Below, one piece after another: positions 1 through 10,777 of a DNA stretch of 64,000 nucleotides (positions within the stretch are counted from its first letter, which is position 1; the number at the start of each line of letters is the position of its first letter). Origin of the DNA: Nemania diffusa. Lineage: Eukaryota > Ascomycota > Sordariomycetes > Xylariales > Xylariaceae. The stretch is from assembly GCA_038501195.1 (NCBI GenBank), contig JBBPUQ010000010.1, positions 327,501-391,500 on the forward strand, read 5' to 3'. Both the position numbers and the translations under genes were made by a program. Below the pieces are notes generated by a model. The model was given only the letters and a program-made list of their open reading frames with translations, did no database searches and had not been told where the DNA came from.

Positions 1-972
1 GTTGCTTGCCCTAACATCTCGACCCTTAAATAACGGGAGATGGAGATACTCTTCGACCTGCGTTGCCAATGGCACAAGCCTCCTGTTGATATTGTGATAT
101 TCGCGACTTTTAGAATACTTCACGACCTTATACAAGTTGCTTAGCTCCATCAGTCCTTTGGAATCGATATCTAGGAAATTTCGTAACCTTGTGGTGTCGC
201 CTTTTATATGAACGCCGACTTTTGTGATAGTGGAATCTTCCATGATACTCCTGAAAGAGGGCCCAACCATATCTTTGCTGTTGACAAACAGGGCGACGTG
301 GAACAGCGCGATGCGACTCTGACTCGCCAGCTGGATCAATGAAACATTTTTCTTGAGGCCGTCTCGACTCTTCGCCTCTGCCATCCATTCCAAGTCAAAA
401 CCAAGGACCTTCTCATCCATGAAATACTGCTTGCAGACACGCTCCATCGTGTGTCGACTGCGGCAATAGTGGACTTTCACTTTTTGTAGCTCTCCATCCT
501 CTTCCGTATGCCTGTATAGTGCATAGGACCAGAACGATTCAGGAGACCCTTCGGGCGATTTCTTGGCGGCATAGAACATACTATCTACCACTTTATATTC
601 GAATACCGAAGGCGGAGGGTCATCAGTGGATTTTGTTTTCACGTCTTCTACCACTGCGACTCCGCTTTCCTCTGTCTCTGTGGCAGGCTGTACCAACCAT
701 TGGTTGTCTTCATATTCTGATGGCTCTTGTAAGATTAGACTCGGTGGTGTCGCTTGCTGTACTACGGCCGCGGTCCACGCTTCTTCATCCCTCTGTGTGC
801 CAATTGATTGCGCTGTAGTGAGGTTGCGATGTTGGTGACAGACCCCAGCAGAAACCCTGGGTATGGTGTGTGAGTTCTGGGCGAGAGAAGCAAGTGGTGC
901 AGGACTCGGCGAGAACGAAATACCCCGAGAAGGATGCCATAATCGGTCGTTTCGAGGCGGCGTCGCCGTCAT
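1..972 (-). CDS. 3'-5' exonuclease domain protein (DnaQ/WRN-exo type), 5' part
   Basis: Open on the minus strand from an ATG at 972-970 to the left edge: 324 codons with no stop, in one exon, and incomplete at the C-terminus. Residues 1-145 or so are low in complexity. A fungal-type lead with VHYCRS precedes the exonuclease core. Exo I is FDLEW (Asp193, Glu195), and Exo II is the VGVHIKGDTTRL stretch with Asp259. The last visible residues (EEYLHLPLFKG) sit just before where Exo III would lie. These acidic residues bind two metal ions in the DEDD family, so it probably hydrolyses DNA or RNA ends. Similar fungal proteins are annotated as Werner-like exonucleases without a helicase. The substrate cannot be told from sequence. 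Arg/Ser-rich residues near the N-terminus could be a targeting signal, but this is weak. Confidence 0.85.
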   Translation of the reverse strand, partial: MTATPPRNDRLWHPSRGISFSPSPAPLASLAQNSHTIPRVSAGVCHQHRNLTTAQSIGTQRDEEAWTAAVVQQATPPSLILQEPSEYEDNQWLVQPATETEESGVAVVEDVKTKSTDDPPPSVFEYKVVDSMFYAAKKSPEGSPESFWSYALYRHTEEDGELQKVKVHYCRSRHTMERVCKQYFMDEKVLGFDLEWMAEAKSRDGLKKNVSLIQLASQSRIALFHVALFVNSKDMVGPSFRSIMEDSTITKVGVHIKGDTTRLRNFLDIDSKGLMELSNLYKVVKYSKSREYHNINRRLVPLATQVEEYLHLPLFKGRDVRASN

Positions 973-2622
973 TGTAGGAGTACGGTTTACTATATGTCGG
1001 CTATTACGGCAGCATCACCGAGTCAATACACGTCTAACCATCCCGAATATGTATTATGCGCAATAACCTCGGGTTGCCAATTTATATAGCGGAAAGGAAG
1101 AAGGGAAGAAACGGAGCTATAGACAGATACGAACCGCAAAGCAGGAGAAGACGTGCGCATGACGCCAGACGAACATCGCATAACATTTCCGACCGACTCT
1201 GAGCCTCCGACGAAGGTCATTTGTGAAAGGTAATTAGAGGCTTACAGCTCAGCTCCATGGTTGAAATCCCACGGAGTTGTACTGCTGCCTGGTAGGTGGT
1301 CTGCTAGGTACTACTGTTGATGCTGGTGCTGGCGATTTGTAGCGTACTTACTGTAAGTGGTCAAGGCAGACGCGTGCTCTAAGATATTACTGCGTAGGTA
1401 CCTAGGTGGTGGAACGCATGACAGAATAAGTTACAGTACCTAATATCCTGCCACCTGCCGTCAGGTGGGTAGTCACTGTTCCAGGTGTACTTTAATTCAC
1501 TATTCACAGGTACATACCTACCTACCTATAGTAGTACTTAGGTACCTACCTAATGCACTATCAAAGCCAAACCAATTGACTGAACTTGGCTGATACTGAG
1601 AAATTACGAATCAAGCAGCACATATTGAGAATTCAAGCATTTAATCTAGAAAATCGGAAATTCTCATTCAGAAATCCAAGCCACAACTTTTCACTGCTAG
1701 CGTCTCATCCCAAGAATTAGTAAAGATGGCATCCCAACTCCTCCCCCTAGGTACGTAACCTGAGCGGTCCGCGTCGTAACCTGCAAATCCAGAACGGAGA
1801 GGTGATTGACAGGCTTGCTAGAGCTCATCGACAAGTGCGTCGGCTCCCGAATATGGGTCGTCATGAAGGGAGACAAGGGTACGAGATGCTCATGATTCCA
1901 TGCTCCCTCATCGAGCCTTAGCTGATTATGATCCACCCTGTAGAGTTTAGTGGCACTTTAATGGGCTTCGATGACTACGTCAGTAAGTTGCTCCTATTGG
2001 TTATGGGTCTGAATGGCATTGGAGGACCAGGACTGACGAGATGAGTTATAGACATGGTCCTCGAGGATGTGACAGAATTGTAGGGAGTCATACTTCCCCT
2101 ATCGGTGACGGGTGAGAGGTTAACAGACAACCAGCGATTACTCAGGCAACCACACAAAACTTTCCAAAATCCTCCTAAACGGAAATAATATCTGTATGGT
2201 ATGCATCAAACCCCTCTCTTCCCCTCCCCTGTCCGGAATGACACCCTGACTTGATACACTCTAGTTAATACCAGGTGGTGAGGGCCCCGTGGCGGCATGA
2301 TTCTTATGTGTGAGACGGATGGATCTCGTGCTACGGATGCGGATATAGGTTGCATGATATGGGTGGGTGGAAGATATATGCCAAATTATGAATTCACGAC
2401 AGGGCTAAATGTGTTCCAAGAAATGGATATGACCACCGCGTCTATTCCTTTAGCGGACCTCGCAACTATAAGTTTATAGGACAAGGCTAAAATCCATAAT
2501 TAGTTATTGGGCGTTCGCCCGAATGATCACCGCATGCCAATAACGCCATTCCCTGAGCCTACCCGACTTTACCATGCCATAGTCCGTGAAACACAGAAAA
2601 TTAAAGTCAACCCGCCTTTTCC
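973..2622. other. Intergenic region, no gene seen
   Basis: About 1.65 kb between the start of the exonuclease gene and the 3' end of RPB11. I see only short chance reading frames. It contains scattered TACC/GGTA microsatellite tracts, densest near 1386-1410 and 1509-1552. The part next to 972 must hold the exonuclease promoter, but I see no clear element. Confidence 0.6.
1509..1552. repeat. TACCTAGGTA-type microsatellite tract
   Basis: Imperfect tandem ACCT/TACC units run into AGGTACCT palindromes. This is one member of a repeat class found in most long intergenic gaps of this window. Confidence 0.7.
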
Positions 2623-3755
2623 TTAGGGTTTGCCGCCATTCTCCTGCTCTCCAGCTGCTACCATCCGACGAAGCTCGTACTCACGCGTGAATTCACGACC
2701 AAGCTGGCCGTACGCGGCGATGAGTTGTTTACAGGTATCGATCAAGACTTCGCGGGGTGTGACGGTGCCATCGGTCTGTAGACGGATCATGACCTCGGGC
2801 ACATTAGGATGGCCAACTGTTCTGTGTTAGCTACGCATTCTCGGCGGAATAGATTATGGAGCAAGGATGGGAAAGCACCTTTGTAACCAGCCATTAGAAC
2901 ATGAGGGGCTTGTTTAAGGTGCTCGCTAAGAAGATTTCCGAGGGTGTGATCTTCCTTCAGTAAAATAAAATCCGAGGTATTAGAGGTACCTGTTCATTAT
3001 TAGCAAATAAGACACAACACGCGAAGGTTAACGAGGGGAATGGAGGAGACTTGCCAGCAAAGGGCTTCTCAGTGATTTTTTTCTCGCCCTCAGCCTCATT
3101 GACGAGGAAAAGTTCGAACCTAGGAGCGATGGTTAGCTTAGGACCCGGTAGGGCAGGGACATAGATAGATAGAAAAATCCGAACGGGTTATCAATCTCGT
3201 TGTAGTGTTTCTGGTTAGCCATGTTGAGTGATTTGGAGTAGGCAAAGTTGATGATATCAATCTTGAGTGGCATAAAAGGGCAAGGTCCAACAATTAGAGT
3301 ATAGATTGCCGAGTGTAATGGGAAGTGGAAGAGGGTAGAAAGACGGTGAAAGCTGCTGGTCGAGAGTCTTGCCAAGTGCAGGTTGGAAGGTGTCGAAGGT
3401 CAGGAAGGTCAAGTCTTCTTGCCTTCTTCTGGCACTCTTGCCAGGAGGATAAAGAGACACATAGATGAGGTAGGCAGTGCACCTTCCATGCCTCATGTCA
3501 GGATAGTGTAGCTCGAATAACGCCGTATTAAGCCGCTATTGTTCCAAGGTCCCAACCATGGGAAGGGAAGTCGCAACTGATGGCATCTCGAAGTAGAGAG
3601 TCATCCATACTGTATCGTCGGCCGCGAGAATAAGTCTCTAGAAGAGATTTGAATCACTCATGCACAGTGTTTTTGCTGTGATGATTCATAGATGCGAAGA
3701 TAGAGGGGTTTGAAGATTGTTCCAGAGAAATAACCAACCTATCTGGTGCGTTCAT
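2623..3755 (-). CDS. RPB11: RNA polymerase II subunit RPB11
   Basis: Four exons on the minus strand: 3755-3739, 3119-3055, 2989-2879 and 2816-2623, 387 coding bases in all, giving 128 residues (yeast Rpb11 has 120). Exon 1 is only 17 bases and encodes MNAPDR, the classic Rpb11 start. It joins in phase to FELFLVNEAEGEKK. The family core KEDHTLGNLLSEHL, then MAGYKVGHPNVPE, then IRLQTDG, follows. Rpb11 pairs with Rpb3 in the assembly platform of Pol II, like the bacterial alpha dimer. Intron 1 is 619 bases, long for this window. Intron 2 (3054-2990) has a GC-AG boundary with the strong donor GCAAGT; no nearby GT donor keeps the frame. Intron 3 (2878-2817) is normal. The phase-perfect joins and full family coverage make this call strong. 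Confidence 0.93.
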
Positions 3756-4434
3756 CTTGGTGTATCACAGCTTCCTTGGACCAAGAAGTACTTATGCAAG
3801 CGATAGCTGCTCAAAAAAACGGATAGCAAACACAAGAGTACTGAGCGTTAGCTGGGTTTCAGCTCTGCATTAGCTGTTGAGAGAGAATGCTTAATAGCAA
3901 TATATAGAGTAAACTCGATGTTATAAAGAAGCTGCTCGATTGTCGAAGCAAGAGGCAAGATGGGGATCAGTAGAATAATCTCATTCTAGTTGGTCAATGA
4001 ACAAACAACATGTCAATGAACTTAGGTAGAATGTACCATATCTGGTGGTTTAGCCAATCGGCAGAACTCTGGTAGGGAATTATGGAGACAACAGTACATT
4101 ACGTGTACAACAAAGGTTTCGACCTAACCTCTTACGTACCTCTTAGGTACTTAACAGCCTTAAATCATAGACAATTTTAGGTATTAGATATGTGCTTATA
4201 GGATTCTGAAAATGTTATTTGACAATCTTGCTAACTAGGTATATTCATTCTAATCACTACTCTTCCCAATGCCGATCTCTTTGTACTCTATACACTTTAC
4301 TGCCTCATTGTAATGAAGCCAGTTTCTCCGTATGCCAATGCTAGAAGCCCATCTAGCTAGGAAGTAAATCCAACCCGCTATGGAATTAGTGTACAACATA
4401 AGGAAATAGGGGTTTTAATCATCTATGAATCCGC
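3756..4434. other. Intergenic region between two minus-strand genes
   Basis: About 680 bases upstream of RPB11 and downstream of the transporter gene. No coding potential recognised. It should hold the RPB11 promoter and the transporter 3' end. A short run of GTACCTCTTAGGTACTT near 4135-4150 belongs to the window-wide microsatellite class. Confidence 0.6.
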
Positions 4435-6805
4435 TTAAAGATGTAGAGTGTCACAGTATCCTGGGGCAGCCTTTGATGGACCGCTCACCCATGAGATCAC
4501 TGTTAGACTGGTTGCATAACCCATAGCAAGGAAGCCGAAGATGCAAAGAAAGATGTCGGAGATCTTGCGAAACCGTGTTGTGGCTACGGCCTTGTAGTGA
4601 AGAAGTGGCTATTGACGAGGTTAGATCTCTATCCTTCTAGGGTTTGTAAGGTACTCGTAGAGTTTGAGAAGCATCACCTACCGGGTAAATGAAAGTCAGA
4701 GGAATACAAGCAAAATTTCCCACCAGTGCCACAAACTTGTCCAGGTTATCAGAGCCTCCCCAGGCAATAAGCGCGCACAGGAACACCATAAAAAACCGAA
4801 ACATATTCTTCTGCCATTTAATGTATGGGTTGTACTTCCCACTTTTGGTAAAAAGAGCGTTTTCGGTAATCTTGATGGCGGGGAAAATTTGCAATGGAGT
4901 TGACAATAAGATAGCGAGCGAATAGAGAAGCTGAACTCCATTCACGAACTTGTTGTCCTGTGGTAGGTTAAGAAGGACAACAGTCTCAGTCTTAGAGCCG
5001 TAGGCTGCGTAAGACACTGCACCCATCGTGATAAAGATAACTGACATGATGATCATAGTGCTGAACATGACCTTGGGAAATTTAGCAGGGTTTCTCATCG
5101 ACTCTTGTATTGGTATAATTAGGCCGATGCCCTCAAAGGTGAAGATAGCCGTGCCGATGAAGAGTGTCCAATCCTTTTTATTGAACAAAATGATGTCCGC
5201 CAGACCCTGCGTACTAAGGGTGAGAACGTCATAATAAAACAGGTAGGCGAGCCCGATGATAATGAAAGCATCAGCGATCAACGCAGTGAAACCAAGCTTT
5301 CCTATATCACGGAATAGAGAGAATGGTAAGAATATGATCATCTGCATCACAATAAACCAGGTGAGCTGTATGTGTGTGCCGCATTTGGTCACAGCAAGAA
5401 CGAAGGCCTGCAGGTTCTCTGCCGTGAAAACTGTATATGCGGCAACGAACCCGATCTGGCTGAGCACAATAGAAGCGAGTATCAGCTTCCTCATCCATTC
5501 ACCGTAGATAATGCCTCCAATGTCGCCAAAAGAGCCCTCAACCTTGAGCCGTGTGGTGATCAGTAAAATGAAGCAATAATAGCTAAGTGCAGCAAGGGCC
5601 ACAAGGACGACGTTACTAAACACCATGCCACCGTTCAAGTAGGCTCGTGGTAGAAACAGTACTCCTGTACCGACAAACGATTTCAAAAGCAGCAGTGCCG
5701 CGCTCATAGGACTATTAGTGCCACTGCCGCCTCGAGCCTTCCGTCTCCGTCGGCGTTTCGAAGGTGTAAGCAGTGTACTATCTTCCATGGGTTCCCTCTC
5801 GTCTTCGCTATCGTAAAAGTCTGAGTCCTCTCCCGATGAGAAGTATTCGCCGGGACGCAATACTTCGTCGTCCTCTTCAAGTTCTTCTCCAGCAAAATGA
5901 CCATAGATGGTTAGAAACTCCAGGAAACTACTGGTAAACAACTGCGGCTCGTTGCCCTTTCGAACAGGTGTCTGACCATCCTCAAGTCCGCGAGGAGTGG
6001 CTGCGGGACTTTGCGCCGCCCGCCGAAGGTAGTTCCTCCTGAAGCCGCCAGGAACGTTGATTGTATTGATATCAAGAACCTCATTCTCAGGCTCTTCCCG
6101 AGCATGACTGAAGCTTTTGCTCCGTTGTGTACGACGCCGGCCATCTGCCTCTTCCGACCACCTATAAATCTGCCGCGTGATGTCACCGCCCTGCAACCTA
6201 AGACTATAGAATTCATCCTCTTCTTGAGTGGGTTCTGAGAGATCGCTGGCTTGTTTCCCCTTCACTCGATCGGCATGGTTCGAATCAGACCCGGGATCAG
6301 GCGCATCAGATGGCCGTACGAGATGGCGCTTTACGATTTCAACGTCCTCATAAGCCCCAGTGCCACTTCCTTGCGGAAACCTCGGCTTGCCATCGAACGA
6401 GCCGACATTCGGGGGAGTCTGGAGCGAGCCCGTTGCTAAGGGTGATGAAGGTCGCACGGGCGGTGTACCAAACCGTGGCGGGGATTGTCCAGCGGAATTC
6501 GACAAAGCTGCAGCAAGAGCGGATATCCCTGGGCCTGTGGCTCCAGTACTGGAACCACCAGCAAGAGGCGCGGAAGCGAATGTAGTAGGATCGCCCCGAC
6601 TCGGCGACGACGATCGATGCGAGGGCGAGGTGCCGAAAACTTGAGATGGGATGGGTGAAGCTAGTCTAGCTGTTGCGTCGGCTCGAGGTACTGAGGTGCC
6701 GTAGTTTCGACTTCGGAAAGAAGTGGGTGAGGACGAGAGCAGTGGTCGCTGAGCACCAACACCCGACTGGGGCGTTCGGCTGCCATCGCGAGTTGGAGTA
6801 GTCAT
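4435..6805 (-). CDS. Vacuolar amino-acid transporter, AVT3/AVT4 type (Aa_trans/AAAP family)
   Basis: Two exons (6805-4682 and 4608-4435, intron of 73 bases) encode 765 residues. The first 365 or so are a Ser/Pro-rich cytosolic tail with acidic patches, as in yeast Avt4. The membrane domain starts at about residue 367 with ALLLLKSFVGTGVLFLP, the diagnostic first helix of this family, and has about 10-11 hydrophobic segments. The second exon supplies the end of the domain (YPPLLHYKAVA, then DIFLCIFGFLAMGYATS). Known relatives export neutral or basic amino acids from the vacuole. The exact substrate is inference. Without the splice the frame would end in an odd tail, so the intron is well supported. 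Confidence 0.92.
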
Positions 6806-7823
6806 CGTTTCGCATCCACAGGTGTCAACTAGTGTTGCTTATTGGGCCATTAAACGGAATAGATGAACTATGAAGAATTGTGTATGGTGTGGTAATAGGT
6901 AGTATCATGAGGATACTACTTGGCTTGGTCTATAAGTTGTGTTCCAAAGGGCAGTTAGTCATGCTAGGTCAGATCACAATACCTACGTATGTACAGGGAA
7001 AAGCCTATGCATGCGTACGTAGAATCTGAGTTCAGCAGCGAAGAGGGGTGATCAGCGGGCCTAAGCGACTTGTGGCTATGAAGACTATGGTGGGAAATAG
7101 CTGAGGGCTTGTGATGTGTGCGAAAGGATCGTGTGTTGGACTAACAAGTCCAGGACTCAAGTCAGACGGTAGACCCAAGGCGACAGAGTTGGGTGCAGCT
7201 TCCCAGTCGCCAGGTAGCTAGCTCCAGTTATCTCGGGACTTATCCGGAGCAGGTTGTGCACGTGTACGTGGTCCAGCTAATGTACTTACTCTTGCTAATG
7301 CTAAGCAACAAATTTTAGTGGCTGCCGACGGTAGGCGAGCACCTAGGTACCTAACTAGGAGGTAGTCTAGGTGGTCTACTAGGTAGTCTAAGCAGTACAA
7401 GCGTGGGGGGCATCATTGGAAGAACTAACCTCCCCTTCAAAAGCTTAGATACCTACCTATAAGTAAGTATCTATTTACTGTGTCTACAGGCATCTATCTA
7501 CCTCCTAAAAGGACATACGTATTGAAGATACAGTTTTTAGAATTTATTGATTAATAGGAAATCATTTCGTCAGAGGCGAAGGGAAGTATCTTTACCAGCT
7601 AGCTCAATGATCAGAAACAACACAGTATACCCAGATGAGTTTAGTTTATTCAGTGATCATATGAGCCTTGCACTGTACAAACCTGCCTCAATATTGCCCA
7701 GTTGAGTTCAAATATATTTCGTTACCTAATACATGCACAATACTAACTATCCAACCTGTAGGCTAGGTACCTTTAAACGTAATAGGTCATCCCCGACGCC
7801 CAATGATATAGTCTAAGTACCCT
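6806..7823. other. Intergenic region upstream of the transporter gene
   Basis: About 1 kb with no convincing gene. It holds the presumed transporter promoter and several ACCTAGGTACCT tracts (about 7340-7395 and 7450-7505). Confidence 0.6.
7340..7395. repeat. TACCTAGGTA-type microsatellite tract
   Basis: Imperfect array of ACCTAGGTACCT and TAGTCTAGGTGG-like units. Confidence 0.65.
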
Positions 7824-8880
7824 TCAGCAACCTTTAAGGATAAGACGATGTTTCCGAAAGCGAGAACACAAAAAGGTTGGGTACTGTCCAATCCGGATAC
7901 TCCAGATATGCAAGATAATTCTCGAATGTCTTCCAATCCTGTCCTGGCAGACCTTAGTTATAAGGTAGGTCAGCGACGACCATCTTGCCAAGGGGCTCAT
8001 CATTATCCGGATGTTCCGTGGTGATGGCGTTCGCGGTGTCGTTGTCAGCTGCAATCGACGACGATAGGGATTCCTCCATAGATATTGCTCTTTGGCACAC
8101 GCTGCTAAAATCAAAGTCTTCAACTTATAAATGGACCGGAAGTGAGTAATTGTTTTGCTCGGATACAGAGCGCAACAAGATTCGGGAGTCGAATACCGAT
8201 AAATGTACGAGTCGTACTCCCAAGGCACGCCAAAGAAACCCATGAGAAACCGCAGTACATGAACCTGGCGTAGGTGCAATACCTCGACCTCCTTAGGGAA
8301 AATTCTTGTGAAGCAGGCCTACGGTTCGTTTCTCCATGGCCTATTCGTGAAGCCAACGGCAAGCTACATAACTTGCGCCCACCAGACACGCTGGCGGGAT
8401 TGGCTATACAGGGTATCCATTCCGATGTTGCGGTTCAGCAAGCCTTGGATATCGGCTTGCCAATTTTCCAATTGATGGCCCACTAGTTAACGTCCCCAAA
8501 GTCTGCACTGATCTCGCCTTCCACGTTGCGACCAACGTTCCAGCCCGAATGAACACGCCCATCTGAGACGATATGAATACCGGTCACCAGCCATATTGGT
8601 GGTGGCTTCCATCTAGATCGAGGGGCAAAGGCGCCGCGAGACTATAGTGCAAAGCTGGTTTCTATACTTATAGCTCGCCAGTTTTTCAGTAATGCTTCCA
8701 TTGTGCATATATGGACCTTGAGAGGAAATCGTGAACCCACTTCTTAGCCTCAGGCTGTGTACTATGTAAGGACCCGTTCACACGAGTAAACCGTTCTGGC
8801 CTGCTCATATGGTCAGGTAAGATATTGTTTTTTTGTGGCCTTTGGGATTTGCTAAGCCCCATTCAACTCACTTCTTAGTT
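7824..8880 (-). pseudogene. Decayed gene of a fungal family of unknown function
   Basis: Three protein-like blocks lie in order on the minus strand but in different frames with stops between. Block one, 8820-8686, contains RPERFTRVNG and AKKWVHDFLSRSIYAQWK. Block two, about 8640-8483, contains KPPPIWLVTGIHIVSDG and ends at TAG. Block three, ending at 7824, contains VHVLRFLMGFFGVP. The second block resembles the K-P-x-Y-M-V-T-G-x-K-I-A motif of a large fungal family that I know only as hypothetical proteins. A frameshift sits near 8293, where a stop interrupts the sequence just after HKNFP. The order and spacing suggest one ancestral gene broken by several lesions. A multi-exon live gene is less likely because good splice sites joining the frames were not found. 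A further 53-codon open stretch at 9073-8912 may be an upstream remnant. Confidence 0.4.
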
Positions 8881-9267
8881 TAATATCGCCTAGTCCGCGT
8901 TCTTACAAGGCTTACACATCTCTCGTTTTCTTCTCATCTGCTCTTGTATTTGCTGCGTCAGTCACCTTAGTTTGTGAAGCCCATCCTGTCATCACCTGAA
9001 ACGTTAGAATATACGCCTCAATGTCATTTATCTCGGGCTTCCAAGTGCCCTCTCTGTATTCAAAGCGGGACTTGCTTATTTTTTATTTTCATTTTTGGAA
9101 GTGCTGGGGTTCAAGGTGAATAATTAATAGTTAATGTTATAAGAGAAGACGACTGCATACCTGGAATCCACTGTGAGAGGTAATCATTATACACACTGTC
9201 TGTCGTACCTCCCACAGAAGTAAACATATGTATTTAGCAGACATGAACCAGCAATTCTCCACATATA

Positions 9268-9287
9268 TGACTCGTGACTCTGACTCA
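9268..9287 (+). promoter_or_regulatory. Three tandem TGACTC motifs (Gcn4/CPC1-type sites) upstream of ARO2
   Basis: TGACTC occurs at 9268-9273, 9275-9280 and 9281-9286, and the last extends to the full TGACTCA. The cluster ends 152 bases before the ARO2 start codon. TGACTCA is the binding site of Gcn4/CPC1, which induces amino-acid biosynthesis genes under starvation, including ARO2-type genes. Presence is seen directly; binding is inferred. Confidence 0.7.
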
Positions 9288-9439
9288 GTAGGTACATCAC
9301 CCTCGACGCCATACGGCCGGCCTATCTTGATAAGTGTGGCTGCAGCATTTGATGGCTGGTTCTAGTCCACAGCAACAGATCTGACAACAAACGTTTTCCT
9401 ATAATACACGTCTCCAACAAGCCATTGGCATAACCCATC

Positions 9440-10777
9440 ATGTCAACCTTCGGGCAATTTCTGCGTGTAACGACATACGGCGAGAGGTAAATCTCCATTT
9501 CGAGCTAGGATAGTGCTGGCTGCTAATTTCCGTAGCCATTGTCCCAGCGTTGGATGTATTGTCGATAATTTTCCTCCTGGCGTTCCGGTCTCGGAAGAGA
9601 TACTGCAGCCTCAGGTTAGTCCATGGAACAAACACCACACACTTTCTAGAACTTCATAACACCAAATGCTAGGTCTCTCGCCGTCGCCCCGGTCAAAGCT
9701 CTATTACGACACCTCGGAATGAGGCTGACATTGTGTCAATTCAATCAGGGGTGGAAGGGGGCGTCACCCTCGGCACCCCGATAGCCATGGTCGTCAAAAA
9801 CAAGGACCAGCGCCCCTCAGACTACAAAGGCAATACTATGAAGCAGTATCCTCGCCCCAGTCATGCCGACTTCACCTACCTTGAGAAATATGGCGTTCGT
9901 GCATCGTCAGGTGGGGGCCGCTCGAGTGCGCGAGAAACAATCGGCCGTGTGGCGGCAGGCGCTCTGTGTGAGCATTACCTTAAACTTGCCCATGGGATTG
10001 AGATTGTTGCTTGGGTTTCATCTGTCGGGAATATTCACCACATTCCACCAACACCTGAGTATCCCTGCCATTCTCATAACCCCAAGTTTCTCGAACTGCT
10101 TCAAGGGGTCACACGGGAAACCGTTGACAAGACGCCTGTCCGGTGTCCAGACCCAGAAGTAGCTGCCAAAATGGAGCATTGCATTGCCGACTTTCGAGAT
10201 CGCCAGGACAGTATTGGAGGCACAGTGACGTGTGTCATTCGAAACCTTCCAACTGGGCTTGGCGAACCGGTGTTTTCGAAGTTGGAAGCGACGCTTGCCC
10301 ACGGAATGCTCAGCATTCCCGCGACAAAGGGATTTGAAATCGGCTCTGGGTTTGAAGGAACAGAAATCCCCGGGTCTACCCACAATGACATGTTTGTTCG
10401 GAACCCCGATACTGATTCGGATTCCAAGAATGGATTTATGAAACCAAAGCTCACAACCTTGACGAACAACAGCGGAGGTATCCAAGGAGGAATCACAAAC
10501 GGCGCGCCCGTCTTTTTCCGTGTCGCTTTCAAGTCGCCTGCAACGATTGGACTGCCTCAACAAACGGTCACGTTTGAAGGAGAAAGTGATGGGTTTCTAG
10601 AAGCCAAAGGGCGTCATGATCCCTGCGTTGTTCCACGTAAGTCACACGCAACAATAAAACTGCCTCTGCTAACCATATTCAGGCGCCGTTCCAATAGTGG
10701 AGGCCATGGCCTCGATATGCATTCTAGATGCTCTTTTGATACAAGGAGGTAGAAGGATGGCGGCGCTCGCGCCTTGA
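9440..10777 (+). CDS. ARO2: Chorismate synthase
   Basis: Four exons (9440-9486, 9536-9614, 9673-10636 and 10683-10777) encode 394 residues; introns are 49, 58 and 46 bases. The enzyme makes chorismate from 5-enolpyruvylshikimate 3-phosphate, the last shikimate-pathway step, using reduced FMN. The protein opens [17 protein letters not shown], then shows [42 protein letters not shown]-like DQRPSDY, then [11 protein letters not shown] and [16 protein letters not shown]. These are all family signatures. The last exon ([11 protein letters not shown]) ends in a short tail, [11 protein letters not shown], shorter than in many fungal homologues. Fungal and yeast enzymes of this class are bifunctional with a flavin reductase activity. 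Three Gcn4/CPC1-like sites lie just upstream. Confidence 0.96.

Noticed and set aside
1697..1936. 79-codon minus-strand frame between exonuclease and RPB11
   Set aside because: It contains no recognisable motif and lies in repeat-rich gap DNA.
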